This document shows, one piece after another, positions 23,998 to 36,399 of a stretch of DNA of 64,000 bases. The notes under the pieces are model-generated. The model saw only the letters and a list, made by a program, of their open reading frames with translations, had not been told where the DNA came from and ran no database searches. The position numbers and the translations under genes are program-made. This stretch comes from Toxotes chatareus (taxonomy: Eukaryota > Chordata > Actinopteri > Toxotidae), in the NCBI GenBank assembly GCA_016801885.1, contig CM028896.1, positions 4,154,001 through 4,218,000 on the forward strand, in the 5' to 3' direction. Each line of letters opens with the position of its first letter. The stretch's first letter is position 1.

Positions 23998-24055
<58 letters not shown>

Positions 24056-24074
24056 CCCTGTCACACACACACAC
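23998..24074. repeat. (CA)n microsatellite upstream of skor2
   Basis: About 27 uninterrupted CA units (23998-24052) are followed after AAACCCTGT by a further short run. The repeat lies a few hundred bases upstream of the inferred skor2 start. Confidence 0.95.
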
Positions 24075-24099
24075 TTGTATTTCTCGTCTTCTTCACGCG

Positions 24100-26160
24100 C
24101 TCTGCTGTATCGTCCAACTGAGCAGACATCTCGCTAACTGCCCCTCAAACGCAAAGAAGTCAAAGTAACGGCACGGAGCGACGGAGGGACGCACGAGCCG
24201 GGACTGCACACACATTGGCGCGTGCATGAAATGACCCCCTCTGAAGTCTCAAGAGTGTGAAACTCTAAATAGCCTCCTAAACTATCGAGACAAATACAGC
24301 AGACCCCCCCCCCCAAAGAGAATTTAAAATTCATATAATTTTAGCTAATTTACTCACTTTATCAGTGACTTAATGAATATTAATTCAAAATTAATTTGAC
24401 ACTGCACACAGCTCTGCAACCAGTTGTAACTACAGTACATGCTGTGGACATCAGATGGGTGTCTGCTGGTTGACTGCACATACTTGGGGTGGTGGGGCCG
24501 GGGGGGGGGCTGACTAAACAACACCACAGTGTGACTTGTGATACACACAAAGACCTGAGCTGCGAATTAATTACCAGCAAAATGAAGTTAAAAGCGACTG
24601 CTGGCACCAGACGCAGCCAGCAGATGAGCTTGGCATCGGAAATGTGGCTTTTAAACACAGACCCAGTGTGGAGTAAAACATTAGCCCGACCATAGGGGCC
24701 AAGAAAGATAAAATAAAGGGCTGAGACAGCAGTCAGACAGGCAGGCAGTCTGGGGATCGGAATGTCTGTCAGTACAGATGATACCCATACTCAACGCTGA
24801 GGAGGCTTTTTCGAAATACGACTCGCCATACACGTGCAGGTTGTTCCCAGGAGATAAAAGGCAGCAGGAAGCACACTGTAGCCTATATCATCTGTTGTAA
24901 TTGAGGGTCAGAGGAGCTTCCAGCTAGTGCATGATGCTATAAGCGGCAGTGACAATTCACCTGAAGAGGGCCCTCAAAAAATTGCAGTGTAGAAATATTT
25001 AATTTAACAAAATGGAGACAGGGGGCGTTTGGATCAGTATTCTCTCGGGTGGTGCAGGAATTCCTAGCTACGCCCCTGCTGCAAACTCTCCAACCAGGCA
25101 TGTTGCTCCTGCTGCTCAATTACTTCTTCCACTAAAAATATGCAGGCAAATTTACAGATATGAAAGCACAGACCTAAATATGAAGTCTATAACCCAGATT
25201 TCAGCTGCCTCATGGTCGTCAGCAAATGTTTGAAGGATGAAAGAACAGATTAACTCTGCGTTGGAATGCAGGAAAGTATTGTCCCAAATACTGATCGTCC
25301 TTGTTAATTAAAACAACTTAATGAAGTTCTTTTCAGGACAAATTCTTCTGTGGGCCATGTTTCATGTCTGGGACAGAAATGTAAAAAAAAACTTGATGCC
25401 AGAGGTAACAGACAGCGCCTGTTCAATTGGAAGTTTCAAAATGAAAAATACATACGTGCCCAAAATAACATAGGTGTATTTGTGTTACTGAGGAGGATTG
25501 TGTGTATAAATTAGAATAGACCATTGCAAAGTCTCTGGTCAAACAGATATGTCTCATGAACTGTATGGGTAAAAAGTTATTAACCGTATGTTTTTGATGG
25601 CACATGAAGGTTAGAATAACTTTGCATGATGCATGTTATCCCCGCTGCTACATGCTGAGGGATGTAGGCCTGCATGCATTTGGAATAATAAAGAATTACC
25701 ACGAGGCCTAAAGAAGCAGGGATGCAGTCAAGCAGTAGGTATGGCTGATGTAAGTTTACTACAGTAATACAGTCTGTGAGTGCTATTAAAAGGTTTCTTC
25801 ACAAAGCTGCAGCCTGGATTGTTATCTTAATTTGTCTAAAAATATTTTGTGTAAGTGATTTAGCAAGTCTTGAGCTAGCTAACAGACATCAATTATTGAC
25901 TTTTATTCCATGCCAGCCATGAACTTTTTGTAAATGCCATAAACTTTCAAAGAAGAAACTTGATCTAGATAGATCTTTGATAAAAGTTTTTGAAGTTATT
26001 ATTACTATTACTTATTATTATAACACTAAATTACTCGTTTATCTGTCTAAGTAACTGTCAAACTGGTTAAAATGCTGTTGGACATTAAGGCTGGCTGTAG
26101 GCCTAATTTATTCTCTACCAATCTTCTCTCAGTAGCATCTTGATAAACATGACAGAACCG
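24100..26160. other. proximal upstream region of skor2, no gene seen
   Basis: Mixed sequence with a C10 run near 24306 and a G-rich run near 24500. Most of it is non-repetitive, but I found no exon on either strand. Confidence 0.45.
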
Positions 26161-26164
26161 CTTT

Positions 26165-26420
26165 TAGGCTCAGTCTTAAATCTGCGCGTGTGCGTAAGAG
26201 ACACAGAGGGAGAGCGTGAGCCCCATCTGCTCCTTTTCAAACCAATTTAGGCTGTCACCGCGCGTGCTTTTGTCTCGCGGACGGACGCCACGGGAGCACT
26301 GCGCTGCGATGGGGACGTGAGTCGGGGGCCTGCGGGCGCGAGCCTCGCACGAGCTGCAGCCACTGACACGAGTGACGTCACAATAGAGAATATAAATAAT
26401 GCGATAAAACAAACAAAAAT
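26165..26420 (+). promoter_or_regulatory. GC-rich island with CRE and TATA-like box, candidate promoter
   Basis: A CpG-rich stretch (about 26180-26380) sits in AT-rich desert. It holds a full CRE palindrome TGACGTCA at 26373-26380, then TATAAAT at 26391-26397. The spacing would place a plus-strand start near 26420. No coding exon follows, so any product would be non-coding. An upstream skor2 enhancer or promoter is the alternative. Confidence 0.35.
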
Positions 26421-27654
26421 AAAACAGGTAGAGTAGTTCTAAGAGCTAATAACCAAACATTTTACGTACGAAAAATCAATGTAAGATTTCTATATCTTAA
26501 ATATTTTATGAAGACTTCTGTGTTGAGTTTATATCGTTTTTATTTATTTAGGTTAAGTAATGTTTCTTCAACTTTTAGCTAAAAGACAGATTTTTAAAAG
26601 TTTTATCCATAGGTATATTTTTTTATTTTAAATTTTTTAAATTTTGCTGGCAGGCTTGGGTATTCTTTCGCTGAACTCCGTGGAATTTCCCTTTTAATAA
26701 TAACTTAATGAAGCTTAAGTCTTACGGGTACCCTGACATAATAAAATGAAATAAATAAAATCATGACTGGCGAATTCCCTGTGTTTTAAAAGAACAATAA
26801 ATAATCAGTTTGTGCGCATTAAGGTGCACAACTTTCTCTGAGAAAGATGCTTCTGACACGTCTTGAAAAGCGAAGCATGTCTCAACCATGTGAATCAGGA
26901 AAAGGCTTACTGGAATACAATAGCGCTATCAGCCCCTTTGGAATACATTTCACTTTTTTCATAATGCATTAGGCGGTCGCCCTACTGAGAAATTAATCAT
27001 GCGTTTAAAAAAAGAATTGCTTGTGTGACCTCGGAGGGTCAAACCAGGGAGGAAGAGGGAGAGGGAGTGCTCAAAACATAACAAATTAAGAGCTACAACA
27101 CTAAGTGAGCTTGAGACATTTAACATCAAGTCTGTCAATAAATGAAACATGCCCCGGGTGAGTGATTACCATATTGAAATGCATCACCTCCTTTTCTCAA
27201 GCGTGAATCACCATACAGCATCAACTTCCTTTTTATCTTTAAAAATCCTTTCTATGAAAAAACGAATTGATTAAATTTTAGTCAACTCAAAAAGTATAAT
27301 TTACTATTTTAATTCTGTATTTCTGATAAGATAAAATATAACACAATTCCTTATTTAAGCATGTGCCAGCATATTCCAGCTCATCCTGGAACAAGCCACC
27401 AGTGCTCATTTTAATTTACTGTGGATTTAAAGGCAGATGTAGGCTACAATATGGTGCACAGTCGCCCTGCATGTCCCAGTTTTAATCCTTACTTAATGCT
27501 GCACGTCTTTTACTGAATGAGAGTCCTCTGCTCATCTTGCAGTGAAGATTTACTGTTACAATTAACACACATCTTAAATAAACTGGAGAAAATGAAAATG
27601 ATGATTTACGTTTTTTTTTTTTAAGTCCGTCGACTTCCCTCTATGAGGGCAAAT
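26421..27654. other. AT-rich non-coding desert
   Basis: No gene or recognisable repeat family. The open frames are short and lack family resemblance. Confidence 0.45.
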
Positions 27655-27706
27655 GTGCATGGCCCAGTCCCCTGTCCGGATCTGGACAGGGGACTGGGCC
27701 GTGCAC
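27655..27706. repeat. long near-perfect inverted repeat (hairpin)
   Basis: Arm GGCCCAGTCCCCTGTCC (27661-27677) is exactly complementary to GGACAGGGGACTGGGCC (27684-27700) across a 6-base GGATCT centre. Flanking GTGCAT and GTGCAC extend the stem to 23 base pairs with one mismatch, a G-U pair in one RNA orientation. It is GC-rich within AT-rich surroundings. Confidence 0.9.
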
Positions 27707-29585
27707 GCGGGCGTGTGCGCGTTCCGCTGTGTCACCATGCATGCGGATCATTGTTGTCCCGTGTTATATGTGTTTTTATTGCAGCATCATAATAAAATAA
27801 CTTAAAAACATCATTCATAAAATTCTCACATTTAATTCTTTAGCCCGTTACTAGGCTACAGTGATACTATATATATATATATAAAGTTCTACAACTCTTT
27901 TTTCTGTATCATAATATTCTGGTCAGTTTTCGTTTTATTCATTATACAAGGTTAAATGTTACCAGCACACACAGACACACACACACACACAGCATATATG
28001 ACATATTTATAGCACCGGTAAAGGCGGAGCTATCTGTTCTAATTTAGCTTTTATTTGTCATGTTTCTATTTTTACAGTGTTCCCATACCAAGACAGCCCT
28101 GTGAACGATGGTGTCCTCAGTATGTTAGATGTGAGCTTGCCTGGGGCGGTTGTACCAATTAGCGCAGCAGACCAACCACTAAAGATTCCCATATTTCATC
28201 AAAGATCTGGAACATTAGCCAGAGTGAATTATTAAGAAATGATCATTTTACAAAATGCATGTGATGTAATGTTCACAAAAGCTGAGTGTTTTTTTTTCTT
28301 TCATATCAGCCATAAATGCCTTAAATCCTTCATAATTAAATGAACAGGCCCCATAGGATTTTATCTATTTATTTTGTTTAATGTATTTATGTCATTTTTT
28401 TTATTCTTTTTTTAATTATTCAAGAAAATTGATGAGTTTTTTTTCCTCAGGTCTCTGGATAATAATTAATTTGACCATAATGTATATGAAGGCTAAAGAT
28501 TAAAGTGTGCTTTGTTTTTTAATTCCTCTAATGACTTAAAAATCCAGACAGCAGATCTGGTATTTAGGGCTTTGTGTGTGTTGCACTGTTCCACCTCCTA
28601 TTAAGCATTGCATAATGACATCAAATATATATATATAATTTATGAAATAATTTATAAATGAGTAAAACACTGTTGTAGCACAGTAACAAAACTTCACTTC
28701 AGAAAGACTTTAAAACATAATGCAGTTGACTTGAGCGTCTACTTTACCACAGAAGTTTTCAAAAACACAATGAAGTTCACTGTGAGTTTACAGTCCTGCA
28801 GAAATATTAAAACAAAACAAAGAAAAAAAACCCCCAAAACAAACCAACACAAAAAAGCATCCTTAATTAATTTGTGGAAGTACTGACCTCACTTCAATAG
28901 ACAAACCTGAGACAGCAGCTGGTAGCCTGTCTCTGCACACTGTAAATAGAGTGATACATGCTCTTAAAAAGACCAATATTATTCTTGTTCATTTGCAGAC
29001 ATTTAAATCCCTGCATTAATTAATGTATTAAACACAATATTTCATTATTTAGCATTTAGTGAGCCAAAGGTGTGCACATACATTTAAACAGAGGGGTCAG
29101 AATTTAGGAGCAACCAGTCTTATAATGAACAAATATCCATTTAACATATGATGAAATTAATGAGTTTATAGAAGGCACTTTGTGATGGCTTTAATTCAGC
29201 TATTGTTATTTATTTAACATGTTTCTGTGGTAGCCAATAGTGACTTTACAGTGCCCTTACTGACACTATGAGCTCACCATGGTTGTATTTCATGAAAGAT
29301 TTTGTAAAGGAGTGAATGAGGATACAGAACACTGAGACCTGCTGGGAGATGCAACTTTACTTACTGAATGATCCGGGTTCGTAATTAAAGGCTTGCTTGA
29401 CTTTTAATGACCCCTGAACACAAGCAAAGTTGTGGAAGTTATTCTAAGTGGAATGAGTAATGAGACGTTAACGGTGAACACTGAGCTGAAGCCAATTAGC
29501 TCCAGTGCAGACAGACTGCTGGGCGCTACAGTGCGCTTTAAAGGCAAGCAGAGAGCCTACAGGGTCAGAGGGGGTGGTGTACACA
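27707..29585. other. AT-rich non-coding desert
   Basis: It holds short TA and CA runs (27870-27884, 27969-27991), poly-T rich stretches and no supported gene. Confidence 0.45.
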
Positions 29586-29617
<32 letters not shown>

Positions 29618-29640
29618 ATATGTATATGTATATGTATGTA
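29586..29640. repeat. compound (TG)n(TATATG)n microsatellite
   Basis: About 25 bases of TG alternation pass into four TATATG-like units. Confidence 0.9.
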
Positions 29641-30759
29641 TAACAAAAACATTATATTATATTCCCTTTTTATTTTCCCAGCATTTCTTATGAAACCCTC
29701 CCAAAAACAATGAGTTTTTATGTTTGTCACATGACGCATTGAAACTGCTGTGATACCTGTTACATTTAGAGTCAGAGAGTTATGGTTAAAATTTTCCTCA
29801 TGGTTTTTACGTATAAGGAAAGATCACGCTGACATATTCTTGATTACCAGCAACAACAGATTCATCTCAGCCTTTGGTTTTCAACAGCATTAAATTGTTG
29901 ATGCTGATAATAATCAAACTAAAGATTCTTTGAACTACAAAAAATGATTGTGGACTTGAGCCGTCACAAAAGCTGGAAATGTTCCAGCGTCATCCTAATG
30001 TCCTGACATGGAAAATCCATTCCAGTGAGAATTTTAGTTGGCTTTATTTTGTGGTCAAAGTCTCATTATCATCTCTTCATAATGGACTTAAGAGCCAGGG
30101 CTGTTTTTGTCAACACTGTCTTGTTTCTATGTTGTGGGAAAGCTCTGTTATCAATCTAAGCCAGGAAATCTATTAAAAACCATAATGCTATGCTATAGAA
30201 AACTGTCAGCAGTAATGTAAACAATACAATTTGAGGTTAATGGGCTAAAACATCACAACACCACTGATATGGCTCTTTAAACAGTTTATCTTCTGAATAT
30301 AGCTCAGATGTGTTGTGCAGGATTTCTTGTAACACTGAAACAGGATTTGGTAATGGAATACCTGAGTTGATCATTTTTACATCTTAGGGATTAATCTGAT
30401 GCTGTTAGGCAGAACCACTGAACACTGGTAAATACATAAAAAGGAAAGGGAGGGCTCAGCGTTTTGCTGAAGAGCACACTGATTTTCACATGAATGTCCT
30501 GAATCTTGTGATCTCGTGGTTATGAGAAGTTCTAATAATTAGGTCAACTGCCTTAGGAGTGTGTGCTTTCATCCTTTGACACAAATTTGGGAAAAGTTAC
30601 TTACTTTACTGCTCATATTTAGAAAACAGTTTTTCTTGTTTCAACCTTTGTTCACCTAAATTGTCATATACAGCCTTATACAACACTAAACATATAACTT
30701 AATTTTCTGGATCGGGTTTGTAAAGAGAAGAAAAGCGGCAGAGAGAGAGAGAGATCTTA

Positions 30760-30940
30760 GGCAAGCGACACACTGTATAAGACTATTATCTCTCGTCCAA
30801 GAGAATCATTCAGTTCTCCGCGGGGTGTCAAAGCGACACATCTCGGCGGGGAGAAGATAACTAACCGAGATGATCTCACAGTATCACGGCTTAATTTTCT
30901 TTACTGGGGAATATTTGGCGGTAATGTAACTTAAATAGGC
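30760..30940. promoter_or_regulatory. candidate conserved non-coding element
   Basis: A complex block with CpG words (TTCTCCGCGGGG, AAAGCGACACATCTCGGCGG), a TTTGGCGG E2F-like word near 30913, and no coding frame. Regulatory identity is inferred from composition. Confidence 0.3.
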
Positions 30941-33900
30941 CATTGTGGAGCAAACTACATCGTTTTATATGGGACATAAAATCATGGAAACTCACCAAAA
31001 AGGAAGATTGGCACTTAGGCCTGCACAATGCGTTAAAATGGATTTTGAATGAATTACCACAAATGTCGTCCCATAAGGCTCTGTATTTTCTCGCCATGTG
31101 CATGTGTGTAAGAGCTTGTTGTTTTTTTTTCCAAGGAAAACTTCAGTCCCTCATTGTTATTAACCTTTTACTCATTGTAGAAGAACTTAATTCCCACACG
31201 ATTATGAGCACATTTGAAAAGAAAAGGCATGATTAAGGGCGTGGAAGTAATTGTCTTTTCTTGTATTTATACTTACCTTTTACTTGAGATCATAGGCAAT
31301 GCCTGTCAGGTAAGGGCACATCAGCAGGACACATTCTGGCTCCTGCTGTGACTGAACTTCCAACCTGTTGTTTACAGCTTGGTCTTAGTTTCCTGCAAAT
31401 CAGAGCAGCAGAGTGAATTACATCTATTTATCATGCAATATGAGGCTAGAAGTACGTTTGGCCACATAGTTTACATGCAAGTTTATATGCATTACACTAG
31501 ATACATGATGCATTTATGTGTCTCGTATTTCCACTTGTCCTTGTTTCTGACTTGTCTGTCCATCTGCCCGAGTAAACAAGAGGTATGTTAATGCGAATGT
31601 TAAGGGCTCTATTAGTGCTGCAGACAGGAAGCGGAACAACCAGGGCTTTTTCTATTCGTCTATTATTAATGAGGACTGGAGGTTAATCTACCGCTTAATC
31701 ACCAGGCAACATAGAGAGTGAAGCAGAGAATGGAGGGGGTGAATAAAAGGAGTGAGTGGAAAGAGTTGATTTTTTCCACAGAAATCCAACAGGGGAAGTG
31801 AAAGGGCGGAGAAGAGGAAGACATCAGTACTGGTGATCTCATCAACTATGAAATCCATCAGCAACAACTGTGGATGTGTAAAAACCTCTGTACCTGTCCC
31901 TGTCTGGATTCATACAGTTACTGTCTTGTGTCTTGTGCATTGCTTATCTAACAGTCATGGTGACAGAATGTTGTTTTCCCAAGTTGCCAAAAACAGATTT
32001 ATTTTGGTTTCGCAATCTTTGCATCCACCCAAAATGGAAACAATATAGACCACAGGTTAACTAGTAAAATGTGCCCGAAACCCAGGTGTAAAACAGCACA
32101 ACAAATTACACAATGTTAACAAATTTAAGACAGCAGTGCATTGTGAGACCGCGTGGCTACTCAGCAAACTCAGCAACAGCAAGCAATGTTTTTTCCACTA
32201 TGTCATGAAATACATGCTTGAAACCCAGCACGTTTGTGTGTGTGTGTGTGTACCTGCTGTTTGTGTTGTCACAGTGTCACAGCAGCATAAACCCCTCACC
32301 CCAGACAGGCTGTAATTGTGTAATCCTGTGATCCGGCTTGTAATCCCCTCAAACATACAGTACAATATCAGAGATCTCTGCCAGATTATACCGTGTGGAG
32401 GTTGATCTCTATTTATTGTTTATATGCATTTTAAAAAAATAGGCAGAGAAAAATAAATTTCAATGATCAACATGAATTTTCTGGCAACTTTATACCTACT
32501 AGGAGGATACCAGGTCAAACTACAGCAAATAATCATTTTTCATTTAGCTTTAACTCTACCACAATGGAGTCGTAAAAAAAAAAAAAAAAAAAGGAAAAAC
32601 GAATAGGTTCAAATTTTGACAAATACATGGCTAAATACTCATTTGTGTTAATATGAAAGAAGCAGATATATGCCTCTGTTTGAACAAAACAACTCCAAGG
32701 AATCACTCCACGCTTACTCCATGTCGTTGTACAACATGCATTAAAAAATATACATGAAAAAATATGAAATCTGATACCAAACACAACCACAAACAGTCTC
32801 CTGGGAAGAACCAGCTCGCACGTTCCACTGGCAATTAATGCTCAAACACACACAAAAAAACGGCACTTTTATTTTTCAATTATTTGATTTTTAATTATTT
32901 GATATTTGTGTTAAATGCAGTTCTGCTCAAGGGCTCGCCATTATAGATAGAGGCTGAGTTTTAAAGAGGGGCCACCAGGCAAAATGGTAAACAACAGAAT
33001 TAAATGGTAATAATTATTGTTCCAGAAAATAATTATTCTTCAGCTGCCTATCTGCTCTGGTGTTTAAATAACAACGAATATTAGCTGTCTTTTTTTTTTT
33101 TCTGTGTGTGTGTGAGAATGAGGTGGCTTAAGTTGAATCACATATGCAGGGCACAGATAGGCGCACACAAGAGGCAAGCACAATAACACACATACACACA
33201 CACACATACAGCTGGAGATTAAAACCAGCACAGTGGGCTGTAAAGATAAAGAATATATATTCTGCATGTTGCTGCATGCTATTTTGTCAAATATGTTATT
33301 GTTTTTATTACCAAATGAATTGCTCAAACTCACTAATTAAGTTTTTGATTACTTTTAGTTACTTTCTGATTCATTTGCAAACACTTTTTAAAGAATAAAA
33401 GTGACGGTAATCAATGGAAAACTTTGTCTAATTTAATTTAATCAATTTTCTGAATTTATCTGTAGCGACTTTTCACAAACAAAAAATATCTTGTTTCTCT
33501 GACACAACAAGTTTTTTGCGGTTGTCTTCCAAACAGGATTCTGCTCAGCTCATATGGGAGGATTTTACCTCTGTATTGTTTTTGATGTGTTTATCCCCCA
33601 CATTAAAACTCAGCATCAAAACAGCTTTTACCCTTATTATTGTTGTTATTATTATTATTATCATTCTGCCTGATCTCTCACTGAATTACTGCTGATCCAC
33701 TGATGCGTAAATACCCTTCTACAACAGTGTGTGAACTGAAGGATTAACAGCAGGGCTGAAAGAGAGACATGTAGGATATGTGATACTGATCTGACAGCAC
33801 TAATGATCGCAGAAATGTGAGCCTTTGTTGTTGTTGATGACAACCAAACAAGCTTGAGTCAAATGTGCAAAAGTAGAAACGCACAAACAACATGCTCACT

Positions 33901-34290
33901 GACGTAAGCACGTATACAAAAACATACTGTGCCTTTTATACACTACAAGATGTTTTTCATGTCTGTTTTGCTTGGATTATTTTTCCCGCAAAATTACTCT
34001 AATCTATTTTCCACAACCTCATGACAGATGTTATGTATAAGAGAATAAAAATATTTTTAATGCTAGCCACATTGGAAACATTCTAAGGTTCATTCATGCA
34101 CAGGACATTCTCCTTCTATAATTACAAAACTTATTTTTGAACTCGATTACTTTTTAAAGTGATAATCAGGTCAGTTGGATATATTTTACACCTTCACCTG
34201 TCAGTGCATCAAAATGAAATGTCTAACCTAAGATGTAAACTATTTTATAGGTGCACACCAGTTGACAACATACTGACACTGTGACCTAAC
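30941..34290. other. non-coding desert with simple repeats
   Basis: It holds a TG run near 32236, an A run near 32574-32592 and CA near 33185. No exon, tRNA or other RNA gene was recognised. Confidence 0.45.
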
Positions 34291-34400
34291 GTCAAGTCAG
34301 TTTTATTCATTTAGCCCATGAATCACAAAATAGCTTCAGAGAGCTTTATCTGTACCACATCAAACACCATGTATCCTTAGACTCCCAGTCATTTATACGA
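34291..34400 (+). repeat. diverged interspersed teleost repeat
   Basis: The stretch GTCAAGTCAGTTTTATTCAT followed by TAGCCCATGAATCACAAA and a CTTTATCTGTACCACATCA segment resembles a very common fish repeat (TTTATATAGCCCAATATCAC type). Family assignment is from memory of the pattern, not a search. Confidence 0.5.
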
Positions 34401-34757
34401 ATGTTCAGCCATGTTAGCAGCATCACTGATATCAGAGTCAGTCTATAAGAACTCATCTGTGCCATCATTCATCATGATTCTAAACAGCAGCAGTTAAATT
34501 CTGCAATGGCGAAACATAACATGGTCACAGAGCCCTTTATAGCAGTTTCTACATTGGCATGTGCAGTATTTTAGTTGTTGGTTTTATCTTTAACGTGTAA
34601 TAGTCTGTTACAATGCGCAATACTAGTGCAATATTATTTTATTGGCTTTATACGTTGTACTGGTTTTTATCGATTTAATTGAGTCTTGAGTTTTCATGTT
34701 ATGAATGGTTGCAGGGATGTTTCTGAGCATGTTTAGATATAAATGTGTATCCTAACC

Positions 34758-34985
34758 CTAACAAATTTCCCTGAGGGGGCAATAAAGTATACCTTCAGAC
34801 TGAAATATCTAAACAGCTAATGGATGGATTGCCATCAAATTTGGTTCAGGGACTGAAGGTCCCTAAAGGATAAATTCTAATAACTTTGATTGTCCTCTGA
34901 CTTTTAATCTAACGCCATTATAAAATTTCAGTTTGCCCAATGGTTTGGGCAAGTGTTAGCATGCTCACTCCAATAACTGGGTGAC
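34758..34985 (+). repeat. two adjoining decayed fish repeats
   Basis: ATTTCCCTGAGG...CAATAAAGTAT (34764-34790) looks like the 3' tail found on many fish LINE/SINE copies. It adjoins a second common repeat (CTAATGGATGGATTGCCATC, then AAATTTGGTTCAGGG). A TTGCCCAATGGTTTGGGCAA hairpin lies near 34933. Confidence 0.5.
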
Positions 34986-35639
34986 CTACAAATGAATACA
35001 GTGTCTGAACACCTCCTGTACAGACACAGACAGAACACCAGAGCAGCTCCTGCTGTTCTGCTAACATGCTGCTCGCACTTTCTATGTAGACACGGTAAGA
35101 AAAAAAAAAAAAGTTTACTTTTGTTTGTTAGCAAGAGCTGGACATTTCTGTGCAACACGACACAGAGAGAAAACTGTTACATGCTCGTTGATTCTAGCTG
35201 TCCTGAATTGGCCCTGCTGCCCTGCATTTGACTCTCAAAATACCCTTCCTTTAACGGCTTTCACTCTAAAACGTGGATTAAAAATCATAGCTGAGGGCAT
35301 AAATATGTTTATGTTTTTGGAGTGTGTATTTCATTTTTATAAAATCCCCACAGCATATTACACTTACAGGGGCTCTGTGTGCTAAGTAAGAATCACCAAG
35401 TGTAAAATTGACAGATGGGGCTATCTGGGTTTCCTTAAGTGCTCAGGGACACTCACTCAGTTTGGGTGGGTCTCTTGTCATCAGTGGTACTTTGGTTAAT
35501 GATGACAGCTGCACTCAGTCGTGATTTACTTATTTTAAAAAGAGAGAGTTATCCTCCAACTCCACCAACCTCGTCACCCTCACTCACCCTCTCTTCCTCT
35601 CTCAGATGAAATTAAGAACAACATGTTGACTTCTAAATC

Positions 35640-35810
35640 TAAACATTAAAAACATATGCGGTCCATTAGCATAGTCTCCAGATGTTGCAGCGGTAATCCC
35701 TGGCCTTCTGCCATTCTGATTGGCCCAGAACTTTAATCATGAGACTGTTAATGCAGAGGACTGATAACAATGAAAGTGCTCTGTGTGGCGGGGGCAGGAA
35801 GTGGCACACG
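35640..35810. promoter_or_regulatory. candidate conserved non-coding element
   Basis: A balanced sequence with CCATTAGCATAG, CTGATTGGCCCAG, ACTTTAATCATGAG and CTGATAACAATG words resembles developmental enhancers. No open frame. Inferred only. Confidence 0.25.
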
Positions 35811-35880
35811 CAAACAGGCGATTTCAAAACAGATTAACATAAAAAGTGGCACAGGCTGACACAAGATACAGGATACAGGA

Positions 35881-35910
35881 TACACTATATGGCCAAAAGT
35901 ATGTGGACAC
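35881..35910 (+). mobile_element. Tc1/mariner-like terminal inverted repeat remnant
   Basis: TA followed by CACTATATGGCCAAAAGTAT and GTGGACAC matches the usual end of a widespread fish Tc1-like family. No transposase frame remains. Confidence 0.5.
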
Positions 35911-36269
35911 AGTAGTTCAGTTCAAAATGCCATTGGTCTGTACCTGTGCATGTGTGCTGTCTGTAATACACAACTTTCTGAAATCTGAAAACCTGAGCCA
36001 AAGGTATCTATGTAGGACTCCCATTGACCTCGTGTTCAGCATAAATCCAGCTTAAGGCAGTGGGAGGGCAACTTTGGGTGAAGGTTTTCTTCTCTGATAA
36101 AAGTTGCTGTTTCAGTTGCTGTTAATAAATATACCTCTTCATCTGATACTCTATTGTGATGATAAAAAGTTTTGGTTTTCCTCCCCACTCTGATAAATAT
36201 AACCTCTGAAATCTAGATGTCACTATGGACCAGATGCCATGGATGTGGTAGAGTTTGGTTCATTCATGT

Positions 36270-36375
36270 TTGTTCTATGCTTTAATTTCAAAAACACTTG
36301 AGACATTGAATTATGTAAGTTTAAATAACAGCTGGAAAAATGGAGGCTCTCTAAAACTTTTGACCTGTCGTGTAC
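36270..36375 (+). mobile_element. Tc1-like element right-end remnant
   Basis: The segment ending TGGAGGCTCTCTAAAACTTT then TGACCTGTCGTGTA resembles the 3' end of fish Tc1-like elements. Its end differs from the one at 35881, so the two are probably separate insertions rather than one element. Confidence 0.45.
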
Positions 36376-36399
36376 ACTATAGATAAAGCTTGCACCACA

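Noticed and set aside
27655..27706. Hairpin as a microRNA precursor
   Set aside because: The stem is only 23 bp and the loop 6 bases, shorter than usual pre-miRNAs, and I recall no miRNA at this locus. Kept as an unexplained palindrome.
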